The notes: generated by a model from the letters alone, not told the origin. 64,000 bases of DNA from Cryptomeria japonica (GCF_030272615.1 NC_081406.1:171822361-171886360); one strand, 5' to 3'. Shown: positions 49,991-61,900, counted from the first letter of the stretch. Made by a program: numbers and translations.

Positions 49991-51790
49991 ATGAGTAATA
50001 ATTTTGTGGCCACTTCTCAAACTTCTTCTCCTCACACCTCTAATTATGAAGAGTTTGATTCTTTGTCTTATGAAAAACCACCTTCTCTTCCTGAAATGGC
50101 TGATCGTTATGGTCGTGGTTTTCGCATTTTTGCTAAGCATGGGTATCATGGAAAAGGTTGTGGTGCTCATGAACAAGGGATAAGAGTTCCTCTAGAGACT
50201 AATTTTCACAATTATGCCTTTGGACTTGGCTATAATCCCTGCAAACGTACTAAAGCTTCTAAAAGACCATGCATTAGTGTTAATGCTATTTCTACATCTC
50301 TATCAATGCAACACCCTGAGTATATTGATGGGGATCCTTCGGGTGATTGTGCTTTGGATGTCCTCCCTACAGATGACGCTTTAGCTGAATTTTTGGGAGC
50401 CTATGACACTCTTCCTCGTTATCATCACAATAGGGGACTCCCTTATTGTTTGAACACTGAAGCCTATTTTGGAAAAGAGATTGATAATGATGAGATTGTG
50501 AAAGAATTCCCTCAGTTAAAGGATACTCCTCAACAAAGTAATCTTCTCATAAGTGACACCACTGATGTTAAGATGGACCCTTGCAATAAAGAGAAAGTTA
50601 TTAAAATTGGAAAATGTTTGGATGAAGAGGAACAAAAACAATATGAAGATTTATTGCATGAATTCCCCGAGATCTTTGCTTGGACATACTCTAACATGCC
50701 TGGTATAGATCCTAAGATTGTTACTCATAATATTGTCTTAGTTCCTGATGCTAAGCCCATGAAACAAAAGATTCGAAAAATGAATCCCAAGGTGGCTTTG
50801 CTCGTTAAGGCTGAGATTGAAAAATTATTGGAGGCTGGATTTATCCGCCCTATTGACTATTCCCCATGGATTTCAAATATTGTCGTTGTGGCTAAACCAG
50901 ACAACAAAATAAGAATGTGTACCAACTTTCGGGATCTAAATAAGGCTTCTTTAAAAGATGATTTTCCTCTTCCAAACATTGACATGATAGTTGATTCTAC
51001 GGCAGGACATGCCTTGTTATCCTTCATGGATGGTTTTTCAGGATACAATCAAATTTTTATTAACCCTCAAGATCAATTCAAAACTGCTTTCACCACTCCT
51101 TGGGGTATGTTTTGTTGGATAATGATGCCTTTTGGACTTAAAAATGCCGGTGCAACTTATCAACAAGCGATGACCCTTATTTTTCATGATTATATGCATA
51201 AGATTTTAGAAGATTATGTTGATGATATTTTAGCCAAATCCTTTCTTCGCATGGATCATGTTAAAATCCTTCGTCAAATCTTTGAAAGAATTCGTAAATA
51301 TCACATGCGCTTGAATCCCCGAAAATGTGTTTTTGGTGTGGATAGTGGAAAACTATTAGGATTCATAGTTTCGCATCGTGGGATTGAGGTGGACACTAAG
51401 AAAATAGATGCTATTGTCAACATGCCACCTCCTAGAAATGTGTCTCAACTTAAAAGCTTACAAGGAAAGATTCAAGCCATTCGGAGGTTCGTGTCTCAAC
51501 TTGCGGATCGTACCTTTCCTTTTACTCAACTTCTTAAAAAGGATATCACTTTTCAATGGAATGAAGATTATCAGCAAGCGTTTGAAGATTTAAAAGTGTA
51601 TTTGGCTAGTCCTCCTATTCTTCAACCTGCCGAACCTTCTAAACCTTTCCTTCTGTATACAGCTGCTTCCTCTCATGCTCTCGTAGCATTGTTGGCACAA
51701 CATGATAAAGATGGTAAGGAATGTCCGGTTTATTACATAAGTCGTACCTTACTCGATTATGAGACCCAATATTCTGCGATAGAAAGATAA
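49991..51790 (+). CDS. Tat polyprotein part 2: reverse transcriptase and start of RNase H
   Basis: Same frame as part 1. About 599 residues. RT motifs are KQKIRKMNPK, GFIRPIDYSPW, FRDLNKAS, FPLPNIDMIVD, MDGFSGYNQI, MPFGLKNAGATYQ, and YVDD at about residue 409, all intact. A tether with IRRFVSQLADR follows, then RNase H beginning FLLYTAASSHALVALLAQ. The usual catalytic Asp of this first RNase H is replaced (TAAS), as is typical where a second RNase H took over. It stops at TAA (51788) where CLAL should follow, and CLALVFATQKLRHY continues directly after it. Confidence 0.9.
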   Translation: MSNNFVATSQTSSPHTSNYEEFDSLSYEKPPSLPEMADRYGRGFRIFAKHGYHGKGCGAHEQGIRVPLETNFHNYAFGLGYNPCKRTKASKRPCISVNAISTSLSMQHPEYIDGDPSGDCALDVLPTDDALAEFLGAYDTLPRYHHNRGLPYCLNTEAYFGKEIDNDEIVKEFPQLKDTPQQSNLLISDTTDVKMDPCNKEKVIKIGKCLDEEEQKQYEDLLHEFPEIFAWTYSNMPGIDPKIVTHNIVLVPDAKPMKQKIRKMNPKVALLVKAEIEKLLEAGFIRPIDYSPWISNIVVVAKPDNKIRMCTNFRDLNKASLKDDFPLPNIDMIVDSTAGHALLSFMDGFSGYNQIFINPQDQFKTAFTTPWGMFCWIMMPFGLKNAGATYQQAMTLIFHDYMHKILEDYVDDILAKSFLRMDHVKILRQIFERIRKYHMRLNPRKCVFGVDSGKLLGFIVSHRGIEVDTKKIDAIVNMPPPRNVSQLKSLQGKIQAIRRFVSQLADRTFPFTQLLKKDITFQWNEDYQQAFEDLKVYLASPPILQPAEPSKPFLLYTAASSHALVALLAQHDKDGKECPVYYISRTLLDYETQYSAIER

Positions 51791-52708
51791 TGCTTAGCCT
51801 TGGTGTTTGCGACTCAGAAATTGAGACATTATCTTTTAAATTCAGAAGTCCACGTCATGGTAAAGTTTGATCCTTTGAAGCATCTTTTCTCTAAAATGGA
51901 TTTATCAGGACGCCTAGCTAAGTGGGTTATGATGTTAACTAAATTTGACCTTAAATTTGTTTCACAAAGAGCAATTAAAGGACAAGCGTTGACCGATCAC
52001 TTAGTTGAGGCCCCTTCACCTTTCTCCTTCCCTAACCCTGAGTCATTTCCCGATGACTTCATTCTTTCTATAGAGAAAGATGAAACTTGGGAGTTATACT
52101 TTGATGGCTCTAAGTGTCGTACGGGATCGGGGGCAGGTGTTGTTCTGATTTCTCCTACAAGGAAATCTATTCCCTTATCCTATCGTCTAAATTTCCTGTG
52201 TACCAATAACATTGCTGAGTATGAGGCTCTTATAGCGGGAATAAAAGCAGCCTTAGCTCTGAACATAAAACACATACATATCTATGGAGATTCACAATTG
52301 ATTATAAGACAAGTAACAGGAATATATCAAGCAAAACAAGACAAATTATCACAATATAAAGATCTTGCCATCTCTTTATTACAAAAATTTGATTCTTATA
52401 CCATGGAACCTGTTCCTCGAAAAGATAATCGACATGCAGACGCAATGGCATGTGTGGCTTCTCTTGTATCTTTAGAGGACCCCGTGGTTGATCTTAAATT
52501 TGTTATTCACAACCTTATTTCTCCAGCTATTGTAGACGATTCTAGCTTGGTAACATGTTGTGACTTTGTAGATTCAGATGAATGGTATTTGCATATCGTA
52601 AGATATTTGATTGATGGTACCTTTCCGGATTCTGCTAATAGGAACACTAGGGCTAGAATCCGCAAGCTGTCTGCTAGATATATCATTCTTTCTAATGTCC
52701 TTTACTGA
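51791..52708 (+). CDS. Tat polyprotein part 3: end of RNase H and archaeal-type RNase H (aRH)
   Basis: Same frame, ending in TGA at 52706. The first 70 residues finish the degraded gypsy RNase H (ATQKLRHYLL, LAKWVMML, KGQALTDHL). The second RNase H starts near 52087 and keeps its four acids: YFDGS (residue 102 counted from the codon at 51800), AEYEAL (140), YGDSQLI (164) and HADAMA (214). Dual RNase H of this kind marks the Tat lineage. After the TGA the reading goes on with RGYDGLLLRCL. Confidence 0.9.
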   Translation, partial: CLALVFATQKLRHYLLNSEVHVMVKFDPLKHLFSKMDLSGRLAKWVMMLTKFDLKFVSQRAIKGQALTDHLVEAPSPFSFPNPESFPDDFILSIEKDETWELYFDGSKCRTGSGAGVVLISPTRKSIPLSYRLNFLCTNNIAEYEALIAGIKAALALNIKHIHIYGDSQLIIRQVTGIYQAKQDKLSQYKDLAISLLQKFDSYTMEPVPRKDNRHADAMACVASLVSLEDPVVDLKFVIHNLISPAIVDDSSLVTCCDFVDSDEWYLHIVRYLIDGTFPDSANRNTRARIRKLSARYIILSNVLY

Positions 52709-53842
52709 AGGGGTTATGACGGTCTTCTCCTTCGTTGTCTTAACAAATCGGAAATCCCCGTTGCTCTTGAAGAGGCACATTCAGGTGCCTGTGGGGGGCA
52801 TTTTGGAGGCAAATCCTTGGTTCATAGATTGCTTTGTATGGGATACTATTGGCAAACTATGCAGAAGGATTCCTTTTCATTTGTTAAAAAATGTCATCAA
52901 TGTCAACAACATAATAATCTGATTCATGCTCCTGCCCAAGAACTTCGTTCTCAAGTAGCTTCTTGGCCTTTCTCCGCATGGGGTTTGGATCTTATTGGTA
53001 AAATCTCTCCTCCTTCATCTCAAGGACACACCTTCATTATAACCGCAACAGATTACTTTACGAAGTGGGTAGAAGCTATTCCCCTTCGCTCTACCATTGC
53101 TGAAGTGATTTGTCAATTTCTTCTAGAAAACATCATTTCTCGATTCGAGATACCTTCCACTATAATCTCAGATAATGGGACATCATTTAAGAACAAGGAC
53201 GTGAAGAAATTCCTCGAGAAGTATCATATCAAACATCGATTTTCTACACCATACTATCCTCAATCAAATGGTCAAGCTGAATCATCCAATAAAATAATTG
53301 AGCAAATTCTTCGCAAAACCGTGAATAAGCATGGTAAGGATTGGAGTAACCAGCTAATCTATGCTCTTTGGGCCTACCGAACGAGTGTACAAATTGCTAT
53401 GGGAACTACTCCTTATAATCTGGTTTATGGTGCTGACGCTATTATGCCCTTAGAGTTAGAGATTCCATCACTTAGGGTTTCTCTCAAAGGTATAGTAGAT
53501 GATGACTCTTATAGAGAACAACGACTTCAACAGCTTGAGATGCTTGATGAACAGCGTATAAACGCTCTTGAGCATATTCAAGCGTATCACAAAACTCTAC
53601 AACGAAGCTATAATGATAAGGTTATTCAACGTTCCTTCTCAGTAGGTGACTTAGTCCTTTATGAGAATCAGCGCAATGTGAATGCCTTACCTACAGAAAA
53701 GGGAAAATTTAGTCCTAATTGGCTTGGACCATATATCATTATTGAGGATTATGGATCAGGTGCTTACAAAATAGCGGATGCAGACGGTACGCCTCTTAAA
53801 GAACCTATCAATGCTATGCACTTGCGTAGATATTATGCTTAA
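52709..53842 (+). CDS. Tat polyprotein part 4: integrase
   Basis: Same frame, no further stop until TAA at 53840. The zinc-binding H2C2 domain is complete (EEAHSGACGGHFGG then KCHQCQ). The core carries D in WGLDLIG, D in SDNGTSF and E in NGQAESSN at residues 58, 119 and 155 counted from the codon at 52817, spacing D60D35E, exactly DD35E. The C-terminal part has FSVGDLVLYENQ and NWLGPYII (GPY/F module) and ends INAMHLRRYYA without a chromodomain. By motif content it is catalytically complete. Confidence 0.92.
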   Translation, partial: RGYDGLLLRCLNKSEIPVALEEAHSGACGGHFGGKSLVHRLLCMGYYWQTMQKDSFSFVKKCHQCQQHNNLIHAPAQELRSQVASWPFSAWGLDLIGKISPPSSQGHTFIITATDYFTKWVEAIPLRSTIAEVICQFLLENIISRFEIPSTIISDNGTSFKNKDVKKFLEKYHIKHRFSTPYYPQSNGQAESSNKIIEQILRKTVNKHGKDWSNQLIYALWAYRTSVQIAMGTTPYNLVYGADAIMPLELEIPSLRVSLKGIVDDDSYREQRLQQLEMLDEQRINALEHIQAYHKTLQRSYNDKVIQRSFSVGDLVLYENQRNVNALPTEKGKFSPNWLGPYIIIEDYGSGAYKIADADGTPLKEPINAMHLRRYYA

Positions 53843-55021
53843 TTCTTCATTCCTTATCTTCTTTTCAGTTCTTCAACATTGGATAATATGTTAGTATCTC
53901 CTAATTAGAGCAAAATAGAATTAAATGTTATGGTGTTTAATCTATATTGCTTCGTTCTTGACAAGTGTGTCTCTTTACTTTATAGTTTGTCTTGAATTCA
54001 TTTATGTAAATTGTAAAAGATTTGCATTTCCATTAGGCTAGCATATTATACAGTGTCTTTATGTGTTAAGTAGAATCGTATCATGTTGTGTTTAAGTTCA
54101 AAATTAAATCACATTAGTTATATGATTCTTAGACTTAATGCATATTTCTTCCCTATCATCAATGTAGTACTTGATTTATTAAGTCACACATGTATCAATT
54201 TAATCATGGAGCATTGAGAAATCAATCACATGGAAATTAAATTCTGAACATGGCGCCCTGGGGGGACCAGGGCACCCCACAAGGACCATGGCGCCCTCGG
54301 TGGGCCCTGGGTCAGCCTTCAGGGCCCGCATACGATCACAGAAAAGTCAAAATGCGAAAAAATCAAAAGTCAAACGTTCAATCAACTCACCTCGTCCAGT
54401 GGCTCGTCGTCGATCATGGCCTGGTGCAGGATCTCAATCCTCGTGGGACGCTCCGGTCGTCGTGAAGGCATGATGATGGCTATGTGGGCTCCGCTGCAAT
54501 GAACAGTATTCAGAAATCAACAAAGCGACAAATGCAAATGTCACTTTCAAGGTATATACTTTCATTTCCTTATCTTTACTTTTGAAACCCTAATTTTCCT
54601 CTATCATTCATTTTATCATAACTTGGGTTTGGGAGATGCGATTTTCGAGCTGTTTGTTGCATTCCCCTACTCTCGGGATGTTCCAAAAAGTGCTCTGATG
54701 AAGCCTATTTAGTGAACGTCCCTCATCAATATTCTTTTACACAATTTGTCGTAAGTAAACATGCTACCCTGTTTCACCTCCCTAATAAGCAAGTCGAAAC
54801 AGGGGGGGGCATATAGCTACTCACAAATTTCATCACTTTCCTTAGTAAGCATTAGGTGATTTTGTGATCTAACATGTGTTTTGTAGGGTGTGGTTCCTAA
54901 CTGTGTACTGCAGATACCGCTGGGGGCTTCGTCCGACAACTTATGGATATATCCTTTTTCAAATGATGTTTACTTTTCTGTACTTTAGCTTGCATATGCA
55001 CGTAGTACTCATATGACCACT
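53843..55021 (+). other. 3' untranslated region of Tat gypsy
   Basis: About 1.2 kb without a coding domain. 54250-54330 repeats the GGCGCCCTGG motif of the LTR minisatellite. A G-run (CAGGGGGGGG) near 54800 resembles an internal polypurine tract. No antisense PMD frame is present, unlike the region at 6930-8900. Confidence 0.6.
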
Positions 55022-55036
55022 AAAGTGGGGGCTAAA
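55022..55036 (+). other. Tat gypsy polypurine tract
   Basis: AAAGTGGGGGCTAAA directly before LTR start TGTAGC; mostly purine, interrupted by T and CT, in the correct place. Confidence 0.7.
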
Positions 55037-56726
55037 TGTAGCATCGTAAATTGTACGCACTCGCTAGGGTGGTACAATTTCACACCTAGTTTAGCACCTG
55101 TCTTAGTGCATTTTACACTTCGCATTGCATTTCTCCTTTAGCACTTAATTAATCAAATTAATTAGGTCTAAGGTCCTATTTCATCATCTTCTACATCATA
55201 AAGTTGGCCCCTTTCATTAAAGCGTGCCCTTTTCATTTTATTCCTCCAATACATCACTCAATCAAAAACCCTAATTAAGTCCTATTTTGAACTTGGGGGC
55301 TTGGTTTCAGGGTCAAAACATCTCGAAATCACCTGTAACTTCGGGATTCTCTCTAAAATCATCATATCCGACGGCCCTGAAAATTTGGTGAAAAGTTGTT
55401 GGGACCGTGGCGCCCGGAGTGCACATGGTCCCGGACATTTTTCCCAAAATTTTAGGAGCACAATCCAATCATAGAATAAAGCTTAACCCCAAGAAATTGG
55501 CAGGATATTCAATCTCTAGGTCGGCCAAAAGATGAAATTATGACCTAGGGTTTCCTACATAAGAGCTCTCTTTCCTCATTTGAAAGGATCCGATTTTTGT
55601 TTTCAAGAACCTCATATGCAGCGAAAGAGCAGATCTTTGAAGACTTCAACAACATTCAACATCCCTCTATCAAGCACTTATCAAATTCATTCATCCACTT
55701 AGGGCTTGGAAGGCATTGAAGAACAATAGGAGATTACCGACTGAAGATTGGCTTGTACTCCTCCCTTGAGGGTTGGGTATGATTTCATGTTGTTTTCATG
55801 TCTTTGCATAAGCTTCAATATATCCTTTATTCATGCTTTAGATCACTTTGCATCTTGATTTAGAGCATTTACATTGTCATTTACAAGCAATTAGGGTTTA
55901 CTTTCTAGGTTGCTCTAGTTTGCTTTCTTGCATTTTAGGACCTTGCACACACACTAGGTCTGCACACACAATACATTTTACAAAACAACTTGGCTATTCG
56001 TGGAGGTGGAAATCACCGAAGCGGGGGTTTGACTAAGGAAAAACCCTATATAGCCGCCCATACACCCTTTTCAGATATCAGTGCAGGTTTCGAGACTCGG
56101 ACGACGCCGCAGGATACAGATCCGAAGAGAACAGGTCAAGACAGCACTCTACATCAAATTGCAGAGCAGAAGACTGGGATAGGGGCGTTGGGTGCCCTGG
56201 TCCTGCCAGGACAGGGGCGCTGGGTGCCCTAGTCCCTGGGACAGAGGCGCTAGGCGCCCTGGTCCCTGGGACAGAGGCGCTGGGCGCCCTGGTCCTCCGG
56301 ACAGACAGCATTTCCGACAGTGTTCCACAGTGCAAAACAGCAATTTCCGGTGCAGTTTTCAGGACAGAATCAGGACAGTGGCACCCGTGCCCCCGTCCCG
56401 AACATTTTCAGTCCGATTTTGACTCCGGGTACACATCTGCATTCTTATTTCATCCTTGTATTTACAGTTGTTCATTGTTTAATCTCAATTCTGCAATCTT
56501 GTTATTAGTTCATACTTGCATTTTGGGATTAGGGTTTGAACTTGCATCATTTGATCTTCCAATTTCAACAAGGGAATAGAAATCCTAATAGATATCCCGT
56601 GGTTCTCTCTTTCACAAAAAGAAGTAGCCAATTGTGTGATATCTCTAGGCTCTTTCGTATTCCGTAATGTGTGTCAAAAGGTAGGATTAGGGCATGTTAA
56701 CCTAGTCTCGCTTTTTCCCCTCCACA
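55037..56726 (+). repeat. Tat gypsy 3' LTR (1690 bp)
   Basis: Copy of 46454-48123. The 20-bp length difference is explained by one additional about 30-bp minisatellite unit (four instead of three, 56188-56306) and absence of a 10-bp duplication that the 5' LTR has near 47700. Followed by TSD CAAAG. Confidence 0.95.
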
Positions 56727-56731
56727 CAAAG

Positions 56732-57064
56732 AATACAATTTCTTCCTCAAGAAAATATTATTCACTAAAGATTTGGCTTGATACATCTCACTAAGTTTGT
56801 CCCATAGCTTCTTTTTATAGGACTCTTCATGGACGTTGATTAAAATAGAGTCTACCAAGCACAATATAATTAGAATGTTGGCTTTATATTTCATAACATC
56901 ATAGTGAACAGCTGCAATAGGATATATAGGCCTCAAAACATTCTCATTAGTAGCATCTCATAGATATCAATCTATTAAGAAATCCTCCATCTTTAGCTTC
57001 CACATCTCAAAATTATTTTCAAAACAATTCTCCACCTCTATTCTCTCTAATGAACTTGTCATCG
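56732..57064 (-). pseudogene. Copia-3 gag N-terminal part
   Basis: Starts ATG at 57064 (MTSSLERIEVENCFENNFEMWKL-like, the copia gag N-terminus), has stops near 56965, and continues ADSIL-type helical gag: SYKKKLWDKLSEMYQ and NNIFLRKKLYSL. It is cut at 56731 by the Tat gypsy element and resumes at 46448. Confidence 0.85.
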
Positions 57065-57171
57065 AAAAATCTCTGCAATAAGATTACAAAGATATTTTGC
57101 ACAAGCTCCCACTCAAATCTAGATTAGTTCAAAAAATCCAACAACCCACAATAGAAACTAAAGGTGATCAA

Positions 57172-57182
57172 GTTTTGATACC
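57172..57182 (-). other. Copia-3 primer-binding site
   Basis: Minus strand reads GGTATCAAAAC a few bases after LTR end TTACA, a decayed initiator-Met tRNA site. Confidence 0.6.
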
Positions 57183-57185
57183 GCT

Positions 57186-58057
57186 TGTAACGAAGTCGAG
57201 GTAGTGAAACAACTTCCTACACCAAACTTGAGCTGGGGGTTATTCAATTTTTTTTAAGATATCTAAAATAGTTACAAAAACTTAACAAAGATAAAAATAA
57301 ATAACATGCATACCACAACATAGTGATTTACATGGGGAAAACACTTTAGGAAAAAACCAACACTCCAAAAGTTACCCAATATATTATTCAAAAATCAAGA
57401 ACAAAATACAATATACTTGTAAAGAAAGCTTCTAATGGGAGTATCACCAATCAAAGATCTAAAGGTAACTCAATAGATAAAATATTCTTACACACAACCT
57501 TCATCTCATGCACCTAATATATAAGAGATTTAATTCATGAAACCATCAAAAGATATTACAAAACCATGAGTTAAGACCACCCAAAAAAGTGGTGTCTAAC
57601 TCATCTCCAATATAAGATACCCTGTGATGTTTTAAAATACATGTAACCCCCCTTTATAACTCATTTATGTGTGCAAGAAATTTTTATATTTCCCATCTTA
57701 GGAGACCTAACTTTCAGAGGCCATAAATTTTGATCTAAGAGTCTCATTAACAAACCATTTGAAGCACCAAAAAGCATGTGAAGTGTTATATCAATCTATA
57801 ATTGGCTATGCCAACTATGACCTCTTTTGGCATGATAAATTCTTCTAAGGCCTTCAAAGTTGAATTTGAAACTTTAAAAAATGGAAACTTTAATACCTTC
57901 AAATATAGACATGATCTTGCAATGAACATTTACCAACATGCTTATTTAGCCAATTTGTAGCTTTAGGGAAATTTCATACCAAACCAAGTTCAAATATAAA
58001 CTTACTATAAATAGTAACCTTATGTAAATGCAAGGTTGATACACCATTTTCTGAACA
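57186..58057 (-). repeat. Copia-3 5' LTR (872 bp)
   Basis: TGTAACGAAG ... CTGAACA. Matches 32292-33072 except for the first about 100 bases. Next to the PBS on its inner side. The base string after its outer end is CAACA, for which no partner exists at the other LTR. Confidence 0.8.
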
Positions 58058-58234
58058 CAACATACACACAACTTGTTGGCTCATGGCTTGATCTAAGCCA
58101 CTTTAATCACCTCGTGTAATGTAACTTGGTAGATTATGATCAATGTTGTTGTTTACACTCCTTGACGTGTTGGTGGTTTATGAATCACCCAACATAACAT
58201 AACTTGATAGTGAATGACATTCATATGACTTACC
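58058..58234. repeat. degenerate tandem repeat, left part
   Basis: Contains TGATCAATGTTGTTGTTTAC, GGTTTATGAATCACCCAACA and TAACTTG phrases that recur in the same order at 63220-63370. It is interrupted by the LTR element at 58235. Confidence 0.65.
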
Positions 58235-58928
58235 TGTTAGAAATTAGGTATTGTACACCTTGCATAATGTAAATAATGTAGTATTTAGTATTATGTATGT
58301 GGTGAACCTAGGGGGACCTAGATGGACATTCCTCACTAGGAATTAACATTCTTGGGGCCACTTTATGTGTTGTATGTATCATGAAATATATTTATTTAAT
58401 TATACAGAAAGGTAATTAATAAACTACTCAATATCAAATGTGGGGTGAATGGTTTTGTAATCTCATGGCATTAGTCACATGAATTTATGTAATACTACTT
58501 GGTGGTTTTGTGGGAGCTTGATTCTATAATAGCAACCACGAGCATTTGTTTTAAGGTTGGATATTTGGCCATTTTGGCTAAGGTGTTGAGATCATCTTTT
58601 GTTTAGAATTTGTGAGGATTTTAAGCATGGCATGAGATTGTAGTTGCTTGTTCACATGGAATGCTTGTAGAGATCTTGTGTTTCAAAAGTGTTCATGAAG
58701 GACTATGAAGATGTATCATAATTTTGCATTGTTGAATAACACATGGAGTATGGATGCTTTTGGAGGCTATCTTTTTCCCTCTTGAGGGTTTCCTAGGGTA
58801 TATCTTGTGTCATCTTTGATGGGTATGTTGTATATTCTCTTGCATATGGATTATGAATACTTGTTTACATATATTTCTCTTATGTGTTGTGTGGAAATTG
58901 TCATTATGTAGCTACAAGTTTCCTTTCA
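58235..58928 (+). repeat. LARD 5' LTR
   Basis: TGTTAGAAATTAGG ... CCTTTCA, 694 bp. Shares the CCTAGGGGGACCTAGATGGA block and the CCTAGGGTATATCTT block with the 3' copy, with many substitutions, so the insertion is old. Confidence 0.88.
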
Positions 58929-58930
58929 TT

Positions 58931-58943
58931 TTGTATTAGAGCC
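58931..58943 (+). other. LARD primer-binding site
   Basis: TTGTATTAGAGCC, two bases after the LTR; differs from the initiator-Met site TGGTATCAGAGCC at two positions, both G/C to T. Confidence 0.8.
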
Positions 58944-61900
58944 ATGGTTGTGGTTGTATAACCCTTCGTTGAGCAGATCTAGTGTTACGTCAAATCCAGA
59001 GCTTGCATGATAGAATGAAGACATGGCAATATATGAGGGTTCTGTGTAGGTTGTTCTTTGCAGATTTGGGGTTTTGGGATTGCAAATGTATGATCATTTT
59101 ATCCAAGTATGATTTTATGAAAAGTTATTTGAAAAAGGGTTTTAATAGATGTTCACTAATGAGGTTTTGGGGGGAAGGTTTAACAAATGGTGCCTTGGGC
59201 AAAAACAAACCTCACCATTGGATCCAGGAGGCCTGAGAAACAATTTTTGACATAAATTTTGCCTATTTGGACAAAGTCGGAAAAAAAATAACAAATATTA
59301 TGCCTCCTCTACCCATCATACAACCATACAGATTGAGCAGAGAGTCATAAAAAAAAAATTGAATTTAGCCTACAATTTTTCCCTTTATCAACTTTTGGAA
59401 GAAAAAATAAAGAAATTAATTTTTCATCACTTAAAACTTTATAACAATTATTTTTATTTTTTTTGTCCAATACATTTTTAAAAACCAATTTAATTATCCA
59501 TTGAGTCCACCAGGGGGGTTGGTTGATGCTTGCTGACATTAGAAGGTCGTATGACATATTATTTAATATTTTTTAATATTCTTCCTATAGAAAAATTAGA
59601 CCTTTTTTTCATCTAGGCATAACTTGGGCATATAGTGTCGGGTTTTCAACTTCTTATAGTTGTTGTAAATGTGGTTCTATGCATTAGATAGTGGTATGGT
59701 TGAATTTTCCATATCTTATTGTTTTGACAATGTTTTGGTACGATTTATTTCTATTTTTCCTATTTGAGTTCTCTATGGGTTCTTTTGACTATAGTGTTTC
59801 TATGAGTTTATGTCAAGTCAAATCTTGGTGATTTAAAGACTATGTCATTGTATACTCAATTCTGCATCTTAGATTACTCTTATTTTGACATGGTTATCAG
59901 TATTTGGTTTTGATTTGTATGTTACATTGTTGGGTCTACAAGTTGTGTAATGTTGTAGGCAATTTATACTTATAAGTTTCATATATGACTTGGATGTGGG
60001 TTGCATGTACCCGTATATCTTTTAATGTTAATGCATATTCATATTGGTGATTTATTTTAGTCACTTGGTTTGTTGATTTTGTTTGTCATGATTTAGGAGG
60101 AGAGATAGTGTTACTAGGTACAAACATGGTTTGGGACCTATGTTGTTGAATATGTGATGCAGATAGGTGTGGTATAGTGGGAGTTAGATGCTTGTTTAGT
60201 TGGAGATGATCATTGTGTCAAGGATGTTCCTTGTGCTTAGGAACCTTGGCATGACATGAATGTATTTGTAAGTGTTTTTTTGGTGGTGTTGGATTGGATT
60301 CCTGATTGGATATGGCAATGTATATTCTTTTTTTAGGATCATGGTTTTACTTTACCTTTTGGGAGCTCATGGGACTGATTTCGAGTTCTTTTATATAGTG
60401 TAGGGGATTTAGTTGATACTCAATTAGGATATTGTTATCATTATATCATAGATAGTTTGATTACACATTTTAGCAAAATTTTGTGATAATGATATTTGTG
60501 ACTTTTGAATCTTCTTGGTTTTGGAGATCATGGTTCCAATCTTTCTTTTGGCAGCTCTTGGTATGAGTTATTTGATTGTGTCAGGGCCACAAATGATCTT
60601 TTATTAGAGGATGTTTTATCTTGATTCTATGTAGAGATCGGTATCACAATTTAGTGGGACCTTGTGAAAATGATGTGGATTCACCATTAGATGGTGGATG
60701 TTCTTCTTTAGTGATTGTTGGTGTCATGGATGGACTCTTGGTTTTCATTTTATATGCAGTGAGGGTTATTTGTAATATTGGGTTTCATTGATAGTAGATG
60801 GCTATCTTCAAGTGTTTTAGAGATGTTGACATCTTGGAGGCATGGAGGAATCTTGGAGTCTTTGGTTGAGGAGTTATATATGCTTTGTCACTTTGATAGG
60901 ATGTTTACAATTATGTCATGGTATAATGTTGATACTAGTCTAGAGTTGTGGCATGATACACGTGCTTTTTATGTTGATTAGAGCATATGCTCTTGATTTA
61001 TGAAGATGTGATATCATGTTGTCGTGTTTATGTTCCTAATTCATAGATTGGATATGTGGCATTGATCTTGATTGGTTCTCTTTGTATTGAGTACATGATC
61101 ATTTGCTTGATTATTTCATGATGATGCTATGTTGCATTTTTTTATTTTTGCTTGTATTGATCGATTATAGGTGTTCATGGATACTTGGAGACATAGGTGA
61201 GGCTTGGAGTTCTCTTTTGATTATAGACCTTTTTTGAGATGGATACTCTTGATGAAGTTTTTAGTAGGAAAGTTTTAGGATCCTACACCTTGGTTGGACA
61301 TGAGTTCAATATGGAACTATGAGGATATTGTTCTTAGGTGAGACATGATGACTTGGATGTCTTGGAGGAGCATTCTCATTCCCCACTCTTTCTCTACTTG
61401 GTGGTTCATCCCTTGAGAGTTATTTCCTGTTGTTACTTTCAAGTGCATTATAATTTATAAATTGTCTTCTCATGTATATGGACCTTAAGCTATAGTTATT
61501 TGGTTCTAGAGGGTTTATTTGAGAAGTATATTGCACATTTGTCTCCTTATGCATTATGGTTCATTTATATTGACATTCATTAATATTGATTTTAGGAGAT
61601 GGCATTAGGTTAAAACATATTCCTTTGATAGGGAATTTTATTATTTCGATCTTCTTTGGTCTTGGTTATCTTATTGGATGTTTGGTTTTACATAACATTG
61701 ATTTTGAGGTTTGTTTGGAGCTATGGTGATCACTAGTTTACAATCATGTGTTGACACTTGCACTTTAAGTGGTTACATGTAGGTTCCTTTATCTCTTTTC
61801 ATTTTTGAGTGTGAAGAAATTGGGAGAGATATGGAGACTTGTGGTGAGAGTTGTACTTGCAAAATTATTGGTTTACAAGTTATGCATATTGTTGCACAGA

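Larger units (their letters stand above)
46454..56726 (+). mobile_element. nearly intact Ty3-gypsy element, Tat lineage, 10,273 bp
   Basis: LTRs 46454-48123 and 55037-56726, PBS at 48128, PPT before 55037, TSD CAAAG, and one polyprotein frame 48296-53842 broken only by three stops. A second, archaeal-type RNase H after a degraded first one, and no chromodomain, define the Tat lineage. A capsid domain is missing. LTRs differ by about 2 percent by eye plus two indels, so it is the youngest large insertion here but not recent. Confidence 0.95.
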
